A DNA stretch of 64,000 nt from Anarhynchus alexandrinus (GCA_008711295.1 VUYV01000003.1:9927810-9991809), one strand, 5' to 3'. Shown: positions 13,648-26,624, numbered from the stretch's first letter. The notes: generated by a model from the sequence alone, not told the origin. Translations and numbers: made by a program.

Positions 13648-13705
13648 AGACTAAATTTGTTGTTGGGTATTTGGATAAAGACTAAATAGGTTGTTGGATA
13701 ATGTG
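13648..13705. repeat. Diverged tandem duplication, period 31
   Basis: AGACTAAAT occurs at 13648 and again at 13679. In each copy it is followed by a TTGTTG-GG-TA block (13656 onward and 13690 onward). The second copy is shorter and has several changes, so the duplication is not recent. Confidence 0.6.
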
Positions 13706-14562
13706 CAGTATGCTGGTCAAGTCGTGTTGCTTTCTTCTGCGGAAATGCCTACTTTTTGCAGCATAACACAGAGTAGTTTTGAAAACAGTAGTCAGATACA
13801 CAGACTGCACTGAAATAATGGTTTTTAGCGGTGTGCACTACTGTTCACAGCAAAGAAATTTCATATTCTGTAAAAAGATTCAGAAATCACATAAACTGAA
13901 ATGCAATAGATTAATTTGTATCACAGATTGAATATGTTGTTGGTAGTTGATTTTTAATTTTTTTTTTCCTTTTCTTGTTGCAGGAATATATTTAAAACAA
14001 TAGGGCTGATATCTTGCAAAACTCTTCCTTGGCTGTAAAAAAAAAAAAGTCTGTGAGACAGTATGACAGTATGAAAATCCCATGTATTAATATCAGCATA
14101 AATTGTATATTTCAGTTTTGGTAATAATTAACTCTCATACTCAAAATAAGGGAGCATATGTGCAAACTGAATCTTCTATTTACTGATCTGCATTTGATTA
14201 GAAAGATTTATTAGTTTACACTTGTAAAAATAATTCCCTATTCTAAAAGTAAGCGTGATTTTAAAAGCTGCACCATAAATGTAGCTGCCAGACAACTGGT
14301 ACTGCTTTTTCCAAATGTTCCATTTAAAAAAAATAAAAATCCACTTGCGTTCTTGTCCCTACCTTTTAAATTTGTATTTTATAACCATTTCACTAGCCCT
14401 ACAGTAGATCTATAATTTAATAATGTCTTTTTGGGTGTGAAAAAGGGAGGGTGGTTTTGAAAATATGCTATATTAAGTTTCTGCAGAGGTATTCTCACTG
14501 TGATATGATAACGTTGTTCTGGCTATAAGAATAAAAGCATAGATTTCAAATTCAACAGAGCA

Positions 14563-14680
14563 AGTTTTAGAGCAGGGAGCCAGAAGATGTGTGTTTTTAT
14601 ATGGATTCTGGCCAATGTCAATTGCATGAGGGCAGTAATCTGGGGCGTGACTTGGGTATCAGTTTTGTTACACATTCAAA
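14563..14680 (+). mobile_element. Possible MIR/CORE-SINE-like fossil
   Basis: GAGCAGGGAGCCAGAAGA near the start and GTGACTTGGGTATCAG further on match, in order and spacing, the 5' block and the GTGACCTTGGGC block of MIR-type tRNA-derived SINEs. The middle is badly decayed. MIR-like copies in birds date from the amniote ancestor or earlier, so high divergence is expected. The call comes from memory of the consensus and is tentative. Confidence 0.33.
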
Positions 14681-16507
14681 CTACTTCTGAATTTCTTTTT
14701 TTTTTTTATCCTTGGATTTTTTCCAAATGTAACAAAAACAAGCAATTCATACTCTCTGCAGCATGCCTTGCCAGTAACTGAGGCATGTATCAGAATTAAA
14801 AGGCTGGTATATGGCTGATTTGGTTTTTTTTTTTCTTTTTTCTCCCCTTAAAAAAGGGTTCTATCAGGGATTTCCCTCAGAAAGGGAGGGGAAATGTCTT
14901 TCATGCTTTGGATGCAGTACTGAAAATCCATGTTAGTGTTTGCCGGAAAAGCATCTCCCTGCAGTGAAGTGAAGTTGGTTTTAAACTGCACAGGGATTAG
15001 GGGTCACTGTAAAGTGGCAGCCTAATACTGTCGTATCCAGCAAATGTTTTCTTTTCATGACCGAAAATGATAATTTCAGGGGTCTGACTCATTTATTTGC
15101 ATGTATTTTTCCAACAGGAAATTCTGCTATCTTAACTGAGATAATTACGCATCCTTTTCTTTTTTTTTTTTTAAATTACAGGATTCCGATTTTTACAGCG
15201 TTTAATATAAGTGTCAGGATTTTAATTACTGAAGAAGATTAAGGGTGGTGGAATGTAAGCAGGGAAATTTTTCTCTTTTCACTAATTTTAAGCTTTGTGA
15301 AAGATCCTTTGTGAAAGCGTTGTTCCATCCTGCTCCACGCTGCTGCTTTCTATGTAATAGTAGTTCGGGGAAGTTTAAATCAGCTATTGTATCTATGATA
15401 AAAGGAAAAGGCAAAAGAACCTTTGTGTTGCAATGGCACCTAACAAAAAGTTGGGAAAAGCATACCCAACTCCTTTCCTAGCAGCCCTAAGCCCGTCCCG
15501 CGCAGCATCTGCGGTCCTACTGCGTTCCCCATGGCCAGTCCAGTGTCTCTGCACCACCCTCCGGTGGGAGCGCAGGAGATGGTGGTGATGCTGGGATTCC
15601 TGCAGAACAGTGGCAACCACCTTTTGGAAAGCTCAAGGTTGAACGTGAATTTTAACAGAGCGCAGGAGCCTGCTTCATGCTACGGGGACAGCAGAACCTG
15701 TGTGCATACGTGCCGTGCTCTAAAGGCCACCCCTGTGCAGCCAGCTGATCAGCAGTAGGGATGAGGGGAAGAGAAAAAATATATGTGCGGAGAGCTGGTG
15801 ATGTTATGCATGGTGCTCTGGTTGTCTCCAGCTGATCTCTTATCATCATGTCAAGGTGTGATGGGCTTAGGATATAAGCTAGTTAAATTATTCCTGTGAA
15901 GAGACATCATTACTAGTAAAATTTGCTTTTCCATAATCCTAAGGAAGCGTTCCCATCTTTTTAAGGTTTGAAGGCTTCAGGGACAGTGGTTCAAGTGGTT
16001 TGAAATAGGAATACGAAAAGCATTCATCTTCCAAGCGAGGAGAGGTACATAGAGGCTGGTCTGGTTCTGACAAGTTACGCTATCACCAGACCTTCCTCCC
16101 TGAATCTGGTCACTCTGTGGACTTCAACAGTGACACTGGTTGGGGTATATTGTCACCCACCACTTACAGTTTGGGCTCATTTTGATGAGGTTTTTGGAAA
16201 CTGTATTTTTAAGGGACAATGAAACACACCTGCTAATTGTAAGCAAGTGCTAGTATTTGGGAAGTTTTAAAACTCCGCAAGATCTGAATAGATTTCCATA
16301 GGGTCAGCAAATCCCCATTTCAGACCTATAACCCACCTAGTCGTATTTTGTGCTCCTACTTGAAATTGTGTAGGCAGCGTAGCTCTTCTAAAATGTCTTC
16401 TAGTTTTGGTTTTTAAAAACATTGGCAAAACCCCCTGGTTTTCCTGGCTTCAGTTTTGCAAAAATCCTGATCTATGTCTTAGGGTGAAGTTGAGAAAAAC
16501 AAATTAC

Positions 16508-16537
16508 AAAAAAAAAAAAAAAAAAACAAAAAAAAAN
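16508..16537. repeat. A-rich tract ending in an ambiguous base
   Basis: Nineteen A, one C, nine A, then N at 16537. As at 7741, the N abuts a homopolymer and probably reflects sequencing uncertainty. No transposon body is recognisable on either side. Confidence 0.9.
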
Positions 16538-19283
16538 ACAGCTTCAGGCAGAATGCAAATATGGAAAATACTGGCTTCATAAATGGTTAATGTCTGACAA
16601 AGAACAGCCGAAAACAAAACCTTACAGTGGAGCATACGAGGCAGGCATGAGACAGGGCAAGCCTGTGCCCTCATATGAATAAGAGCACGCTGGTGGTATG
16701 ATAAGAGAAGGTGTGATTTCGAGCCCATTTCTGAATTTTAGCAGCTAAGACTCGATGTCAGGAGGAAGCTTCTTTCCCTGAGGCCAGATTTGTAAAAATA
16801 ATGGTATTTCCGTGGAGGTTAGGTGCGTGAGTACCCTGGAGAATCTAGACTCTTGAATAATGAAGTAGGTAATTGGGATAGGCTCTAATAGCATTATAAA
16901 TCTTCAATCTTTTTTCCTGATGAGTAATAAAAGTAAGGTGGTGTCATTCCCCTGCTCGCTTTTTGGCACCTGTTTATCCCTGTGAAAAATGGCTTAAAAC
17001 AATTGGTTTGGTAGCATTTTCTGCTCAGATCAAGTTCAATGTGTAGGGCACAGTGTTTATAAGACTCGTGGCTCTGGAGCTTCAGATAAATTTCTGGCAG
17101 GCACGTGCTGTCAGAGGACCAAAAGCATTGATGTTCATCAGACTGCAAATTGATACTGATTATCTCGGAATTGACCTGACATCACTGCAAGTAATGTCGC
17201 TTTTGTGTTTTGTAGGTACGTGTTTCTCCTTTTCTTTGTAGCTAACTTTGCATCTTTCTCCAGTTCTTGCAAAGACACAAAACAAGATTTGTCTCCATTA
17301 CACAGGTGCTCTGTCCTTGGAGATATTCAGAATGCACCTGGACAAAGCCATGGTTGACCCGATAGAGGTTGGCCCTGCTTTCACAGTACTGCAGGTCCTT
17401 CACAACCTGTGTTATTCTGTCATTGTACAGCATTGATGCAGTGCAGATTTTATACGTGAACATGCACATGCCCTTAGTTCTACATGAAGGGTTAAGAGCG
17501 TAACAAAGAGCTTAATCATTAACCATTTGGTTTAAGAAATAGCAAGAGTGTGGGCAGTGGGCTTAATCCTATATAGGATATATGAATGAATCAAACGTGA
17601 AGTGAGGGGATCTTGGTTCTGCTGATGTCGTCATTTTTTCTAATTTGGCCAAAAGGGGCAAATTTATATAAATTTCAGTGCATAAAATGACATGAAAAAT
17701 ATGTCAAAATCAGAAATGAAGCGTGAAGTTAGGAAATTAAGAATAATAATGATATATTGACAGGGAATGCTGTGTCTGCAGTTCACTGGATGACAGAATG
17801 AATATATCCAGTTTATGTTGTGTCTGTTTTGTGGACTGAATAAGCTTTCTATCGTTCCTTTTGCATTGTGTGGTCCCTTTTGCATGAGATCAGGAAGACA
17901 CAACTACAGGACATAAATTTTCGAAGTGGGATTTACAGATCTTTCATTTTACTGAGTTTTTAATTAAATGTAGTTGTATCTTTGAGACTGCATTTTTCAC
18001 GTAACCTGGCTGATTTTATGTATTCATTAAAAGCACGTGATTTTTTTTTTCTCTCCAAGTCTTAATTCCAGAAATCCCTGTGGACATCCCAACAGTTATG
18101 TCATGCTCCTGGCACATAATTTGTTAGAAGTGTCTCTGTCTGGGTATGTCTTTATTATAGATTTTACACAATCTCAGCACACTATGCTTAAAATAAATGG
18201 TTTCTAATTCCATCTGAGTATGTGTAAAGCTGCAACATAGTTTCATGTCTTAGAGGTGCTGTGATAAAGTGGGCGGAAAGCCTTATTCTGTCATGTTTGG
18301 ACTTTGTTTACTAGATATTCCTCCTGTAATTATTGCAGCACTAAAACCTGTTCTTGTCAGAATAAGCAAGCAAGTGGCTTGTCTTTAGCTATTGTAGAAA
18401 AAAGGTGGAGGTAGGGAGGCTTGTTTTGCAAGAGGATGTGTAGAGGGCAGGTTTCACACCCAAGCATAATGTTGTCATCAATGAAAACTTGTCTTGCAAC
18501 TTCAGAACTAGCAGCTGAAAGATGTGCACTCCAGTAGTATTATGGAAAACCTGCTTCGTAGTATGCCTTACTCTTTTTTTTTGTAACGCAATATAGGCTG
18601 AGATAGCTATCAGAATATATTTTTACAGAAATACGTTGCTTCTTTGAGAGCTGAAATTTTGCTTGCTTGGTTGATTTGACCCTCAAAATTTATTAAATAC
18701 TGAGGCAGCAAAATATTTAGAGATCCAATTTCCCCTTAAGGTTTTCTCATACAGTTTTTGTTAGTAGGAGTTACAGTGAAGAGGATACAAATTGCAGTTG
18801 TGTGGGTTGTTTGGGTTTTGGGTTTGTTTTTTTTTTTAAAATCTCCTCTACTGGCACGGCAATTAAAGAATTATCTGTAGTCCTGTAGTTCTGAGTTATT
18901 CCCTATTATTTTTAATAGTAAAGTGAGCATTTGCATTTTGTGTTTATGGAAGAGTGGGCCTGTCTTGGATATCTTTTTTTCTTTTTTTTTTTTTTTTTCC
19001 TGCAGCACACTCAATTCCCAACTCTGTGGAAGTATCTGAATCAGTTTAATAGCAAAAGAGCTGTCCAAGAAAAAAAAAAAAAATCTCATGCTAAAGCTAT
19101 CCAATAAGAAAAAACACCTAAAGCTGGTCAAGTGCATTGCTGGTCACCCCGACTGGTACTCTAAGTTGTAGGGCTATCTTTTAAAACTGTGGGTGGCCTC
19201 TACTTTGTTCTGGTGTTAATGTGTCTTTGGGGCTGTATTTTTCACAGCATCTAATCCTTGAAGATACAAATACATGCCTTGTG

Positions 19284-19322
19284 CTTCCCTTAAAGGGAAG
19301 CTTTAAGGGCCTTCCCTTAAAG
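19284..19322. repeat. Two adjacent perfect inverted repeats
   Basis: CTTCCCTT and AAGGGAAG pair across one base (19284-19300). Immediately after, CTTTAAGGG and CCCTTAAAG pair across a 4-base CCTT loop (19301-19322). The arms are 8 and 9 bp without mismatch. The second half also repeats the first, since TTCCCTTAAAGG occurs in both, so alternative pairings are possible. It could extrude as a cruciform or simply be a local inverted duplication. Confidence 0.7.
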
Positions 19323-19430
19323 GCCAGCTCCCTGCCATTGATTTGTGAGTTAGACACCATAGCGTGCTCTCACTAATCAGTAAATCTAAGTCCAGTCCAA
19401 TCCAACGTCTTGGTGAAAATGGGCTATTTC

Positions 19431-19545
19431 TGTTGGAAAAGACCTACAACGATCATCTAGTCCAACTGCCTGACCAATTCAGGGCTGAACAAAAGTTAAA
19501 GCATGTTGTTAAGGGCATTGTCAAAATGCCTCTTAAAAAACAAAG
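19431..19545 (-). mobile_element. CR1 LINE 3' fragment
   Basis: Read on the + strand it shows TGTTGGAAAAGACCTAC, then GATCATCTAGTCCAACTGCC, then a block ending in AAGGGCATTGTC and AATGCCTCTTAAA. This is the reverse complement of a CR1 3' UTR and the end of ORF2. The terminal octamer repeat is missing and the rest of the element is gone. The downstream AAACAAAGAAACAAAACC is an A-rich expansion outside the homology. Confidence 0.8.
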
Positions 19546-22500
19546 AAACAAAACCGCCAAACCCTGGCCTTTAAACTGTGACCTCTTCAAGGCAGATCTA
19601 GTTTGGGTCTTCTAGCGCTGCTCTAGGTATTTAACATGTTTGCATTTGTAAGAAGAAATGGAAACTGTCTGTCTTCTGATTTTGGTCCTGCAAATAACTA
19701 TGGTAGCTTATGTTAAAAGCTGAAATTTTCACGATCAAAAGTAGTTTGATGCGAGTACTTTAGGAGACTCCAGGCATAACCAGTTCACAAGAGCCAGAGA
19801 ACAGAGTTCCTACAGAAAACTTTGGTTTTGGCACTGACAGGTATCTCTGCCCTTCCTTTGTGTTTCCACAAGTGAACACCAGGCCAGAGCAGGACCTGAA
19901 TATCCATTCTCCTGCTCAGTCTTCTGATACAAGCGCGTGTTGCATGACAGCAATAATTTTCTTCCCTGAGTAACAGAGTTTGGTGGTTGTCCCTCCCATC
20001 TGGTCATCCTGGTTCAGCAATTTCAGGAACAGCACAGCATCTTGCCCACTAATATGGGCTGTCCTATGAGCAGCTGATGAGGCCCTTCGTTATTTGTTAT
20101 AGAGTAATGTATAGGATATCTTGTTAGGCTTTGTTCCTTCTTTGCAAAACACATATTACCCCTCAACCTAGAAATTAAAATCTAATTTAAACAAGTAACA
20201 GCTGGCAGTTGACAAGAAGGCAAAGAGCATGGCTTCGGGGCTGGAGGCATAAGCATCACACTGCTTATAGCCTGAACCAGAGCTTTTCATTCAAGCTTAG
20301 TACTGCTTCATAAAGTACCTCCAGAAAAATGTCTTTTTATGTGGCTAAATTGTGTCACCATGATGGAAGAAACACCAACCCAATTCACCCATTGCTGCAC
20401 CGGCATATCTGGTTCCTGTAGAGAAGTTGGCAAATTCCAGGATGGCTGTACTAAAGTTGTCCTCTACTGTCTGATGCCATTCCCTGCTGTGGGTAGAATC
20501 AGTGGCTGTGATTCTTATTTTCTTGCTGCTCTTTGTCTCATTAAAGAAATGATAATAATATGGAGGTAGCTGGAGGAAGGTCGGGAAGAATTCACCCTTG
20601 CAAGTGTTGTTGTGAAGGCAAAGAGTCACCTTTCAGATCACAGGATCACGTGACAGGGGATCACATCAGCAGCTACGTGATGGGTCAGTGTGGTGGGGAC
20701 AGGGATGCACCTGCTGTGGTTTTCACAATGGTGGTGCCTCTCTCTAAGGACTCACCTAATGAATGCAAACACGGGTAACAATAGAGATGTGATGTCATGG
20801 ACTTTGGCTATGGGCTAGCAAGCTTTCTGTCTATCAAAGTCTGCTATCAATGTTGTTTGTCCAAGGATTTTTGGTGCAAATATTAGTTTGTAACTTACTT
20901 TCAGTACTTTGTATTTATCCATACCAGCTCAATTTGAGCTTGTGTACCCAGGCTACAGTGATACTTCAGTTTTGCTCTGGGAACGTGCTTTCAGAACCTT
21001 TCTAAACTTCTTTTGAAATGGAAAGTTTCTCTGGACCCTGAAGCACTCAGGAACCAGAAGCAGGCATGTGTCAGATTTGTGCTGTGGCCCTATAAACACA
21101 TACAAATTTTTCACTGTATTTCTCTGAAACAGATCGTGTTCTTCCAAAACAAGATAATGTACTGGAAAAACAGGGTTATTGGACTTCACTGGGTGTTGCA
21201 AGTGCTGTAGCTTTTGCATATATACTCCAGTAGGTAGATTCTGTATAAAAACAGCTTCTGAAAGACTAAATCAATGAAAAGGATGCCAACCCTGACTTTT
21301 CAGCAGCTGTGTGGGCTTTATCTATGTGTGGGTAACAGAAGAAAGTTCACCAGAAATTCCTGTGCCTGTGATTATCCTCTAGCCTGTTCCCTTTTCCTTT
21401 AGGAGCCCTCCTGCCTCTGCTGACTGAAGGTAGAGTTTCAAATCCTCCTCCGTTTTCAAGTCCTTCATTTAAACCATGGGCATTTACAGTGAATTATTTA
21501 ATGTATTGGTGAATAAGACTTTTGGGTGAGATTTTGAAAGTGGTGTTATTTATTGCTTGTTTCAATTTGGTTTGAGGTGTGGGGTTGGTTTGGGGTTTTT
21601 TTTGCCCTAGCAGACCTTAATATTCTTCTGATCCTTTGCATGGGACTGTGGGTTTCTTGATGTCCTTAGACAAAATGTCTTTTTCGCCTCTATAGATGAT
21701 CAGAGTATTCAGAACCTTGCGGTACTGCAGCCTGTACAGTGAGACCTCTGTTACTCTGTGCAATATAAAATTGATTCAATTAATTGTCTGGCTTTAATAA
21801 TAATAATAGTAATCAATTTAGTGGGGATTCATTTTGCCTAAATAAACAAAGCGATTTCAAATTCAGCCTGCGCCCAATCCAGTCTCTTCAGATTTCTGTT
21901 ACGTTGCAAAAGAGAACATTTTCCAGTTTTGCTGTACTGTGTTTCTAATGAAGGTAGTTAAGAAAGTTTAGAAAATAAAATGATTGACCACTCCCTTTTC
22001 TTGGTAAGAACAGAATAAAACAAAACCTGTAAGTTTTCTGAATGTTGGATCAATATGCTTGTAATTAAGGTATAGGGAGAACTGCTATTACTCTTTATTT
22101 ACACTTCTGCTTAGCTTTCCTGAAAAGCTAACATGCTTTATAGTGATAAGCAATTCTGGTTAGCTGCGTATTGTGGCAAGGGTACTTGGAAGGATTTTTT
22201 TTTTTTAAACAATTCCTGATTGTTTTTTCAGAATTCTACCAGTATTGCTGTATTCCCCATCTAGTTATCATTTGACCCCCTTTGCAAATGTTCTAAGTGT
22301 AGATATTTAGAAGTTACTTATTTCTTTGTTTGCTTAAATGCAGACACAAAAATTACTTCTGATCAATTTGACCATGCAGTGGTATGTCAAAATGCTAAGA
22401 AAAAAAAAAAAAGAATTTAAAAAAGTATTTCGTATAAACTTGCATCCACAGAACTATTAAAACTTGCTGAAATACTTCCTGCTGATTTTGCATTAGTGTT

Positions 22501-23485
22501 ATCTCTGTAGAATAGTAAGCATTAGCAGCAGAAAAATCTAATATTAAATAAAAAGGGTTTGTAGGAGCATACATCTGGAGCTTTTATTTTTTTTATTTAG
22601 GAATATGTCTTACTCCACACGTAGTCTAACATGCATGTTGATGCAAAGCCAGCTGAATAACTGTATGTTAAGCTACAGCAATAGCATGGTTCTTCTGGGG
22701 TCAAGCAACAATCGCGAGGTAATTTATTCCTTCAGTTTTCAAAGGGGTTGAGTGCAGAACTCTAGAGACACCAGGACCAGAATGTAGTGAAAGAAGAATA
22801 TTCACAGTGTGCCAGTGTATAGCTCCAGTACAGCAAACTTTCAGCCTTATTTATGCAGGTAATTATTTGAGAGAGAGAGTTTGGAATATGCCTACTTCCA
22901 GCTAAACTGAACTGGAATTTTATGCTATTGTATTGGAAAGATAGTAACCCTTATATAAACTTGTGTGTGTGTAAGACCTGCTTAAACAACTTAGGTGACA
23001 GGCTAAGAGAAAAATAGCTTTTTATTAGTAGAATTTTTTTTTAATAAGTACAGCTTGCGGACATATTTCTAAAATGTAAGATTTGCGAAGAGAGTAATAG
23101 GTTTTTTTTTGGTTTTGGGTTTTTTTTGTACATGTCTGCATGACATCTGTACCTAATTAACAAGTCTATTTCCAAAAGTGCTTAGTTGAAGCTCAGAAAT
23201 TAATCCCAAGAAGTCTTTTTTTTCTTTGAATTACTTTTTGTTAATAAAATAGCAAAAAAATTATGCCCATGTGTTTCTTGCTTGTGGTTAGCCCAGACAT
23301 GCTTTTTCCAGTTTGTTGGTTTGGTTTTTTTTTTAATGCTGCAGCACTAGTAACATTTTGAATCGTGGAAAACACTTTTACAAAACGTTGCAGTAAGGGA
23401 GCCTTTTTAGCAGACTTCTCTGTTTTTATTTCCCATATGTACAGGATATTGCTTTGACATATCAAAGAATTGGTTCTGCTGCAAA

Positions 23486-23713
23486 CCGAAAGAAGGAGCG
23501 CGCGCTAAAAGTAACTGGGGGGCGGGTGGGTAAAAAACAACAACTGGAGAAGGCTGCGCGAGAGATTCAGGTTGCTTCCACCGAACAAGTCGCACATTCA
23601 TTCCCGAAAGTCTCGGCCCTGGCTCTTTCGCTGGCTTTCCCCAGTACGGCCGGCTTATCGATGCACTTTATCAGCGGGGAAGGGATGTGGGTTAACCACT
23701 TCACTCAGCTCGG
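23486..23713. promoter_or_regulatory. Orphan CpG-rich patch with a GC box
   Basis: By eye there are about 17 CpG in some 230 bases, including a GCGCGCGC run near 23498, within DNA that is otherwise AT-rich and nearly free of CpG. At 23517-23530 is GGGGGGCGGGTGGG, which contains an Sp1/KLF-type GC box. CpG retention in a vertebrate genome suggests lack of germline methylation, as at promoters or enhancers. No TATA box, first exon or coding frame is convincing. Candidate functions are a non-coding RNA promoter or a distal enhancer, or simply a local base-composition quirk. Confidence 0.4.
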
Positions 23714-23989
23714 ACTTCCCAGCTAGCACTCTGTCACCCAACAGCTGCTTTTCAATACGTACACTATGTGCTGCTGAGCTGATTCAGGGCTCATGACAAG
23801 AACGGCATTGTATTATGGGGCTTGTTCAAGTTTGGGGTTAGTTTCCTATAAGCTTTAAGGGGGGAAAAAAAATGCAAGCGCAGCTCCAAGCTTCTGCTTT
23901 TTTTTTTTTTTTTTAAATGAAGGTATTTTCCCCATCACATTTAAGTGTATGTGTATACATTTAAAATATGCAATGGCCAAAATGTGGAT

Positions 23990-24013
23990 TTTGGAGCACC
24001 AAAATGCTCCAAA
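23990..24013. repeat. Perfect hairpin: 9-bp arms, 6-base loop
   Basis: TTTGGAGCA (23990-23998) and TGCTCCAAA (24005-24013) are exact inverted copies around CCAAAA. The stem is too short for a microRNA precursor. A degenerate ATTTGGAG repeat follows at 24021. Confidence 0.65.
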
Positions 24014-26612
24014 TGGGGGGATTTGGAGTATGGGGATTTTTGCTAGCCCTAGCCCTTGCAATCTCCCCTTTCTGGAAAGTGTCAGCATATCTGTTTCAAG
24101 TCCTAATACGGCAGACCAGATCAATCAGTAATTCTGTGAGAGGCATATCCTTAATACAGATACAGGGTGTGAATGTGTGTGCGCCTATATTTCTATTTAT
24201 TTCCATTCTATTTTTTCCTCTGTGCGTATATAGAAAATAAAAATAGACTCAAAGGTAGACTGAGTCTGAACAGTTTTTGAGGGGCAGGGTCAGAGCACAT
24301 TTAGAGTGGAGAAACTAATTTGCTGGTTCGTTCAGCATTTGCATTCTTACTGAAACACAAGTTAAATATCTAGCCTTCATGGGGGTGAACCTAACGCTCT
24401 GAAAATGCATAGATTTTGTGCAATTTTGGGGGAAGCGGCGGAGAAAAGGTTAATACTACGCCTGCTCTTCAGAATCCAAGTGAGATGGTGAAACTGCTGA
24501 GCTTCCCACAAGCTGCTCCTGGGCCTGGAGACTCCAGAAAACAGAGGTCCAGTGTGGGGGAGGCAGGGGATCAGCAGAGCAAACCCAAACCCGAGCAGCT
24601 GGGAACCTGTGGGGTGGCGGGGTAGACTAACAGACCACCCAGTAGTTAAGAGGGTCTAGGGTGGATTAAAAAACAGAGCAATAGCAGGGGGTTTTAGTTC
24701 TGTGCTAGAGGGAGGTGTGTAGGATGGAATATTGGGCATTGGGTATTTATTAATCACCTCCTGTATTAGCCAGAGGTTAATACAGAAGGGTTATTTCCAA
24801 GCGGAGTTCATGCAACGTGCTGAAAATACCTTCGTCGTTCTCAGCGGGTGCCCACGGCACCTGGGGTCTTCACTAGAGTAAGGACTGGGTTGTTGCCCTG
24901 GCCCCTGCTGCTCCGCTCCGCAGTCCTCCCCCTTACCTCGTACACTGGCCTCCAGCTCAGAGATGCCCTGTCAAATTTCCAAGCTGCGCCAGTCCTCTGG
25001 AGATTAATGATTGCAGAAGGAAAGTGGCGGGAGCGGCGTGCTGTCCTGCCAGGGCAAATCCCACCGGGGCGGTGATGAGGCCAGGTTTGGCTCTCTGAAG
25101 CTCATCAGGCTTTTATGTCTCTCAGCTGGGTGAAGTACGCTGACAAACTCCTGGGTTTTGGCAGGCTACAGCACAACGCTTCACCTTGCAGACCACAGGC
25201 ATCCCAAGAGATTATCCCTGCACCGCTGTGAGTGTTTTGAATCTCAAAACGCTGCAGTCTTCTGAACACCTTCTGTTCCTCCCTCTCGATGGCAAAGCTC
25301 AGTCTCAGGCTGTGGTTCATGGTTCCTCCTGGAACAGTTTTATGACGACTTTCCAAAACTGCCTTTCTACATGAAGAATGTTTATCATCAGAAGCCCTTT
25401 CCTGGGGACAGAGTAGGTGGAGGGAGTGTTAAATATTCAACTTGTTCAGAATTTCAGCATTTGCATGGGATACAAGTGAGGTCTAGAAACAATTTACTTG
25501 GCTGGCTTTGACAGAAGTATGACAAATCCTGTTAATGGGTTATATATCAGTCTTTGAACTTGTGCAAAGGAGTTCTGTTACCAGACCATGTTTTCATTCC
25601 TCTCCTTAAATATAGCAAATGAATAAGAAATGTAGAAGAGTGGAGAACTTTAATTGTAGCACTGATTATTTGATCCATTTCCTTGTAAGTGTAATAAATA
25701 ACATTCTTTTAACATCTTGGATCCAGAAGACTTTCAAAAAAACCTTCTAAAATACTAATTTTATATTCGTCCAAGGAACTTATCAGAACTATTTGATCCA
25801 ATTCTTATAAACTTTGTATTCTACACGGTGTGGAAGAATGTGCAAATATGCTTACAACAGTTTGAAACAGTGATTGAGGCTTTCAGTGACTAAATCTGGA
25901 CAGGATGAATTTACACAGCTACAATGGAAATACTTTGCTAGAGTTTTACCTAGGATACAGGGCTATATAACCTTTACCCAAAAAAGGGCTCAAGCATCTC
26001 TAACTATTGTAATACCTCTTACTTGAAAGATGTTATTTCTGCTGGCAAATTGCTGCCTAGAGACTTCCTGAAACATTGCTTCACTACAGATTATTTTGCC
26101 CAGCGTAACTTCTCAAGTTGTTTGTGGAATATGTCCTACCAATGGTCCCCATCCAGCTACTGGCGTGGCATAACTACTGCAGTAGATGGGATTAGACAGC
26201 CTTTGCAAGGAAGCGGTCTAAGAAGTACTAAAAAGCAGCTGTGCTATAGATATTTTTGCTATCTCTGGCCGATTTAAAGGACTTCCCGTGCTTATCAACA
26301 GCATTTATTAATTTAGTATGCATTTATATTTCTGATGGAGGAGTTCAGTTTAATTCTTATAAATGGTGTGGGTCTTCTTTCATGACCAAGAGAAACAGTT
26401 GCCCAGGGTGAGGTGTTAGCAGGCCTCATACTGAAGGAAGTTCACTTTCTGTGGATCGCTCTACTGCTGTTCATTTCAGATTCTCAAGCACATTTTACAG
26501 GTGTGAGCCATACCTCAAAGGGAGGAGGAGGTAAACGTGTGGCAGATGAGTCAGTTCTAAGGAATAAAGTGCTAGCAATTTTCAAAGGTTAGCAAAAACA
26601 GGCAGAACAAAG

Positions 26613-26624
26613 ATATATATATAT
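26613..26624. repeat. Short AT dinucleotide run
   Basis: Six AT units, a minor microsatellite. Confidence 0.8.

Larger units (their letters stand above)
5958..14562. other. Unique AT-rich non-coding DNA
   Basis: No gene or clear transposon is visible in this 8.6-kb stretch. It holds a 19-base T run (7721-7739) next to an ambiguous base, a 9-G run inside a purine-rich tract (about 11166-11205), a CTAGT-rich low-complexity patch (about 10519-10566), a 16-base T run (13093-13108) and a diverged 31-bp tandem duplication (13648-13705). Open frames are short and none carries a known motif. Confidence 0.65.
14681..19430. other. Unique non-coding DNA
   Basis: No gene is seen. The stretch holds a GC- and CpG-richer patch at about 15480-15725, an A-rich tract with an N (16508-16537), a 17-base T run (18982-18998) and a cluster of perfect inverted repeats at 19284-19322. 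Open frames in the GC-rich patch appear on both strands and reflect low stop density. Confidence 0.6.

Noticed and set aside
15393..15760. Overlapping open frames on both strands
   Set aside because: They fall in a GC-richer patch where stop codons are rare. Frames on both strands at once indicate composition rather than coding.
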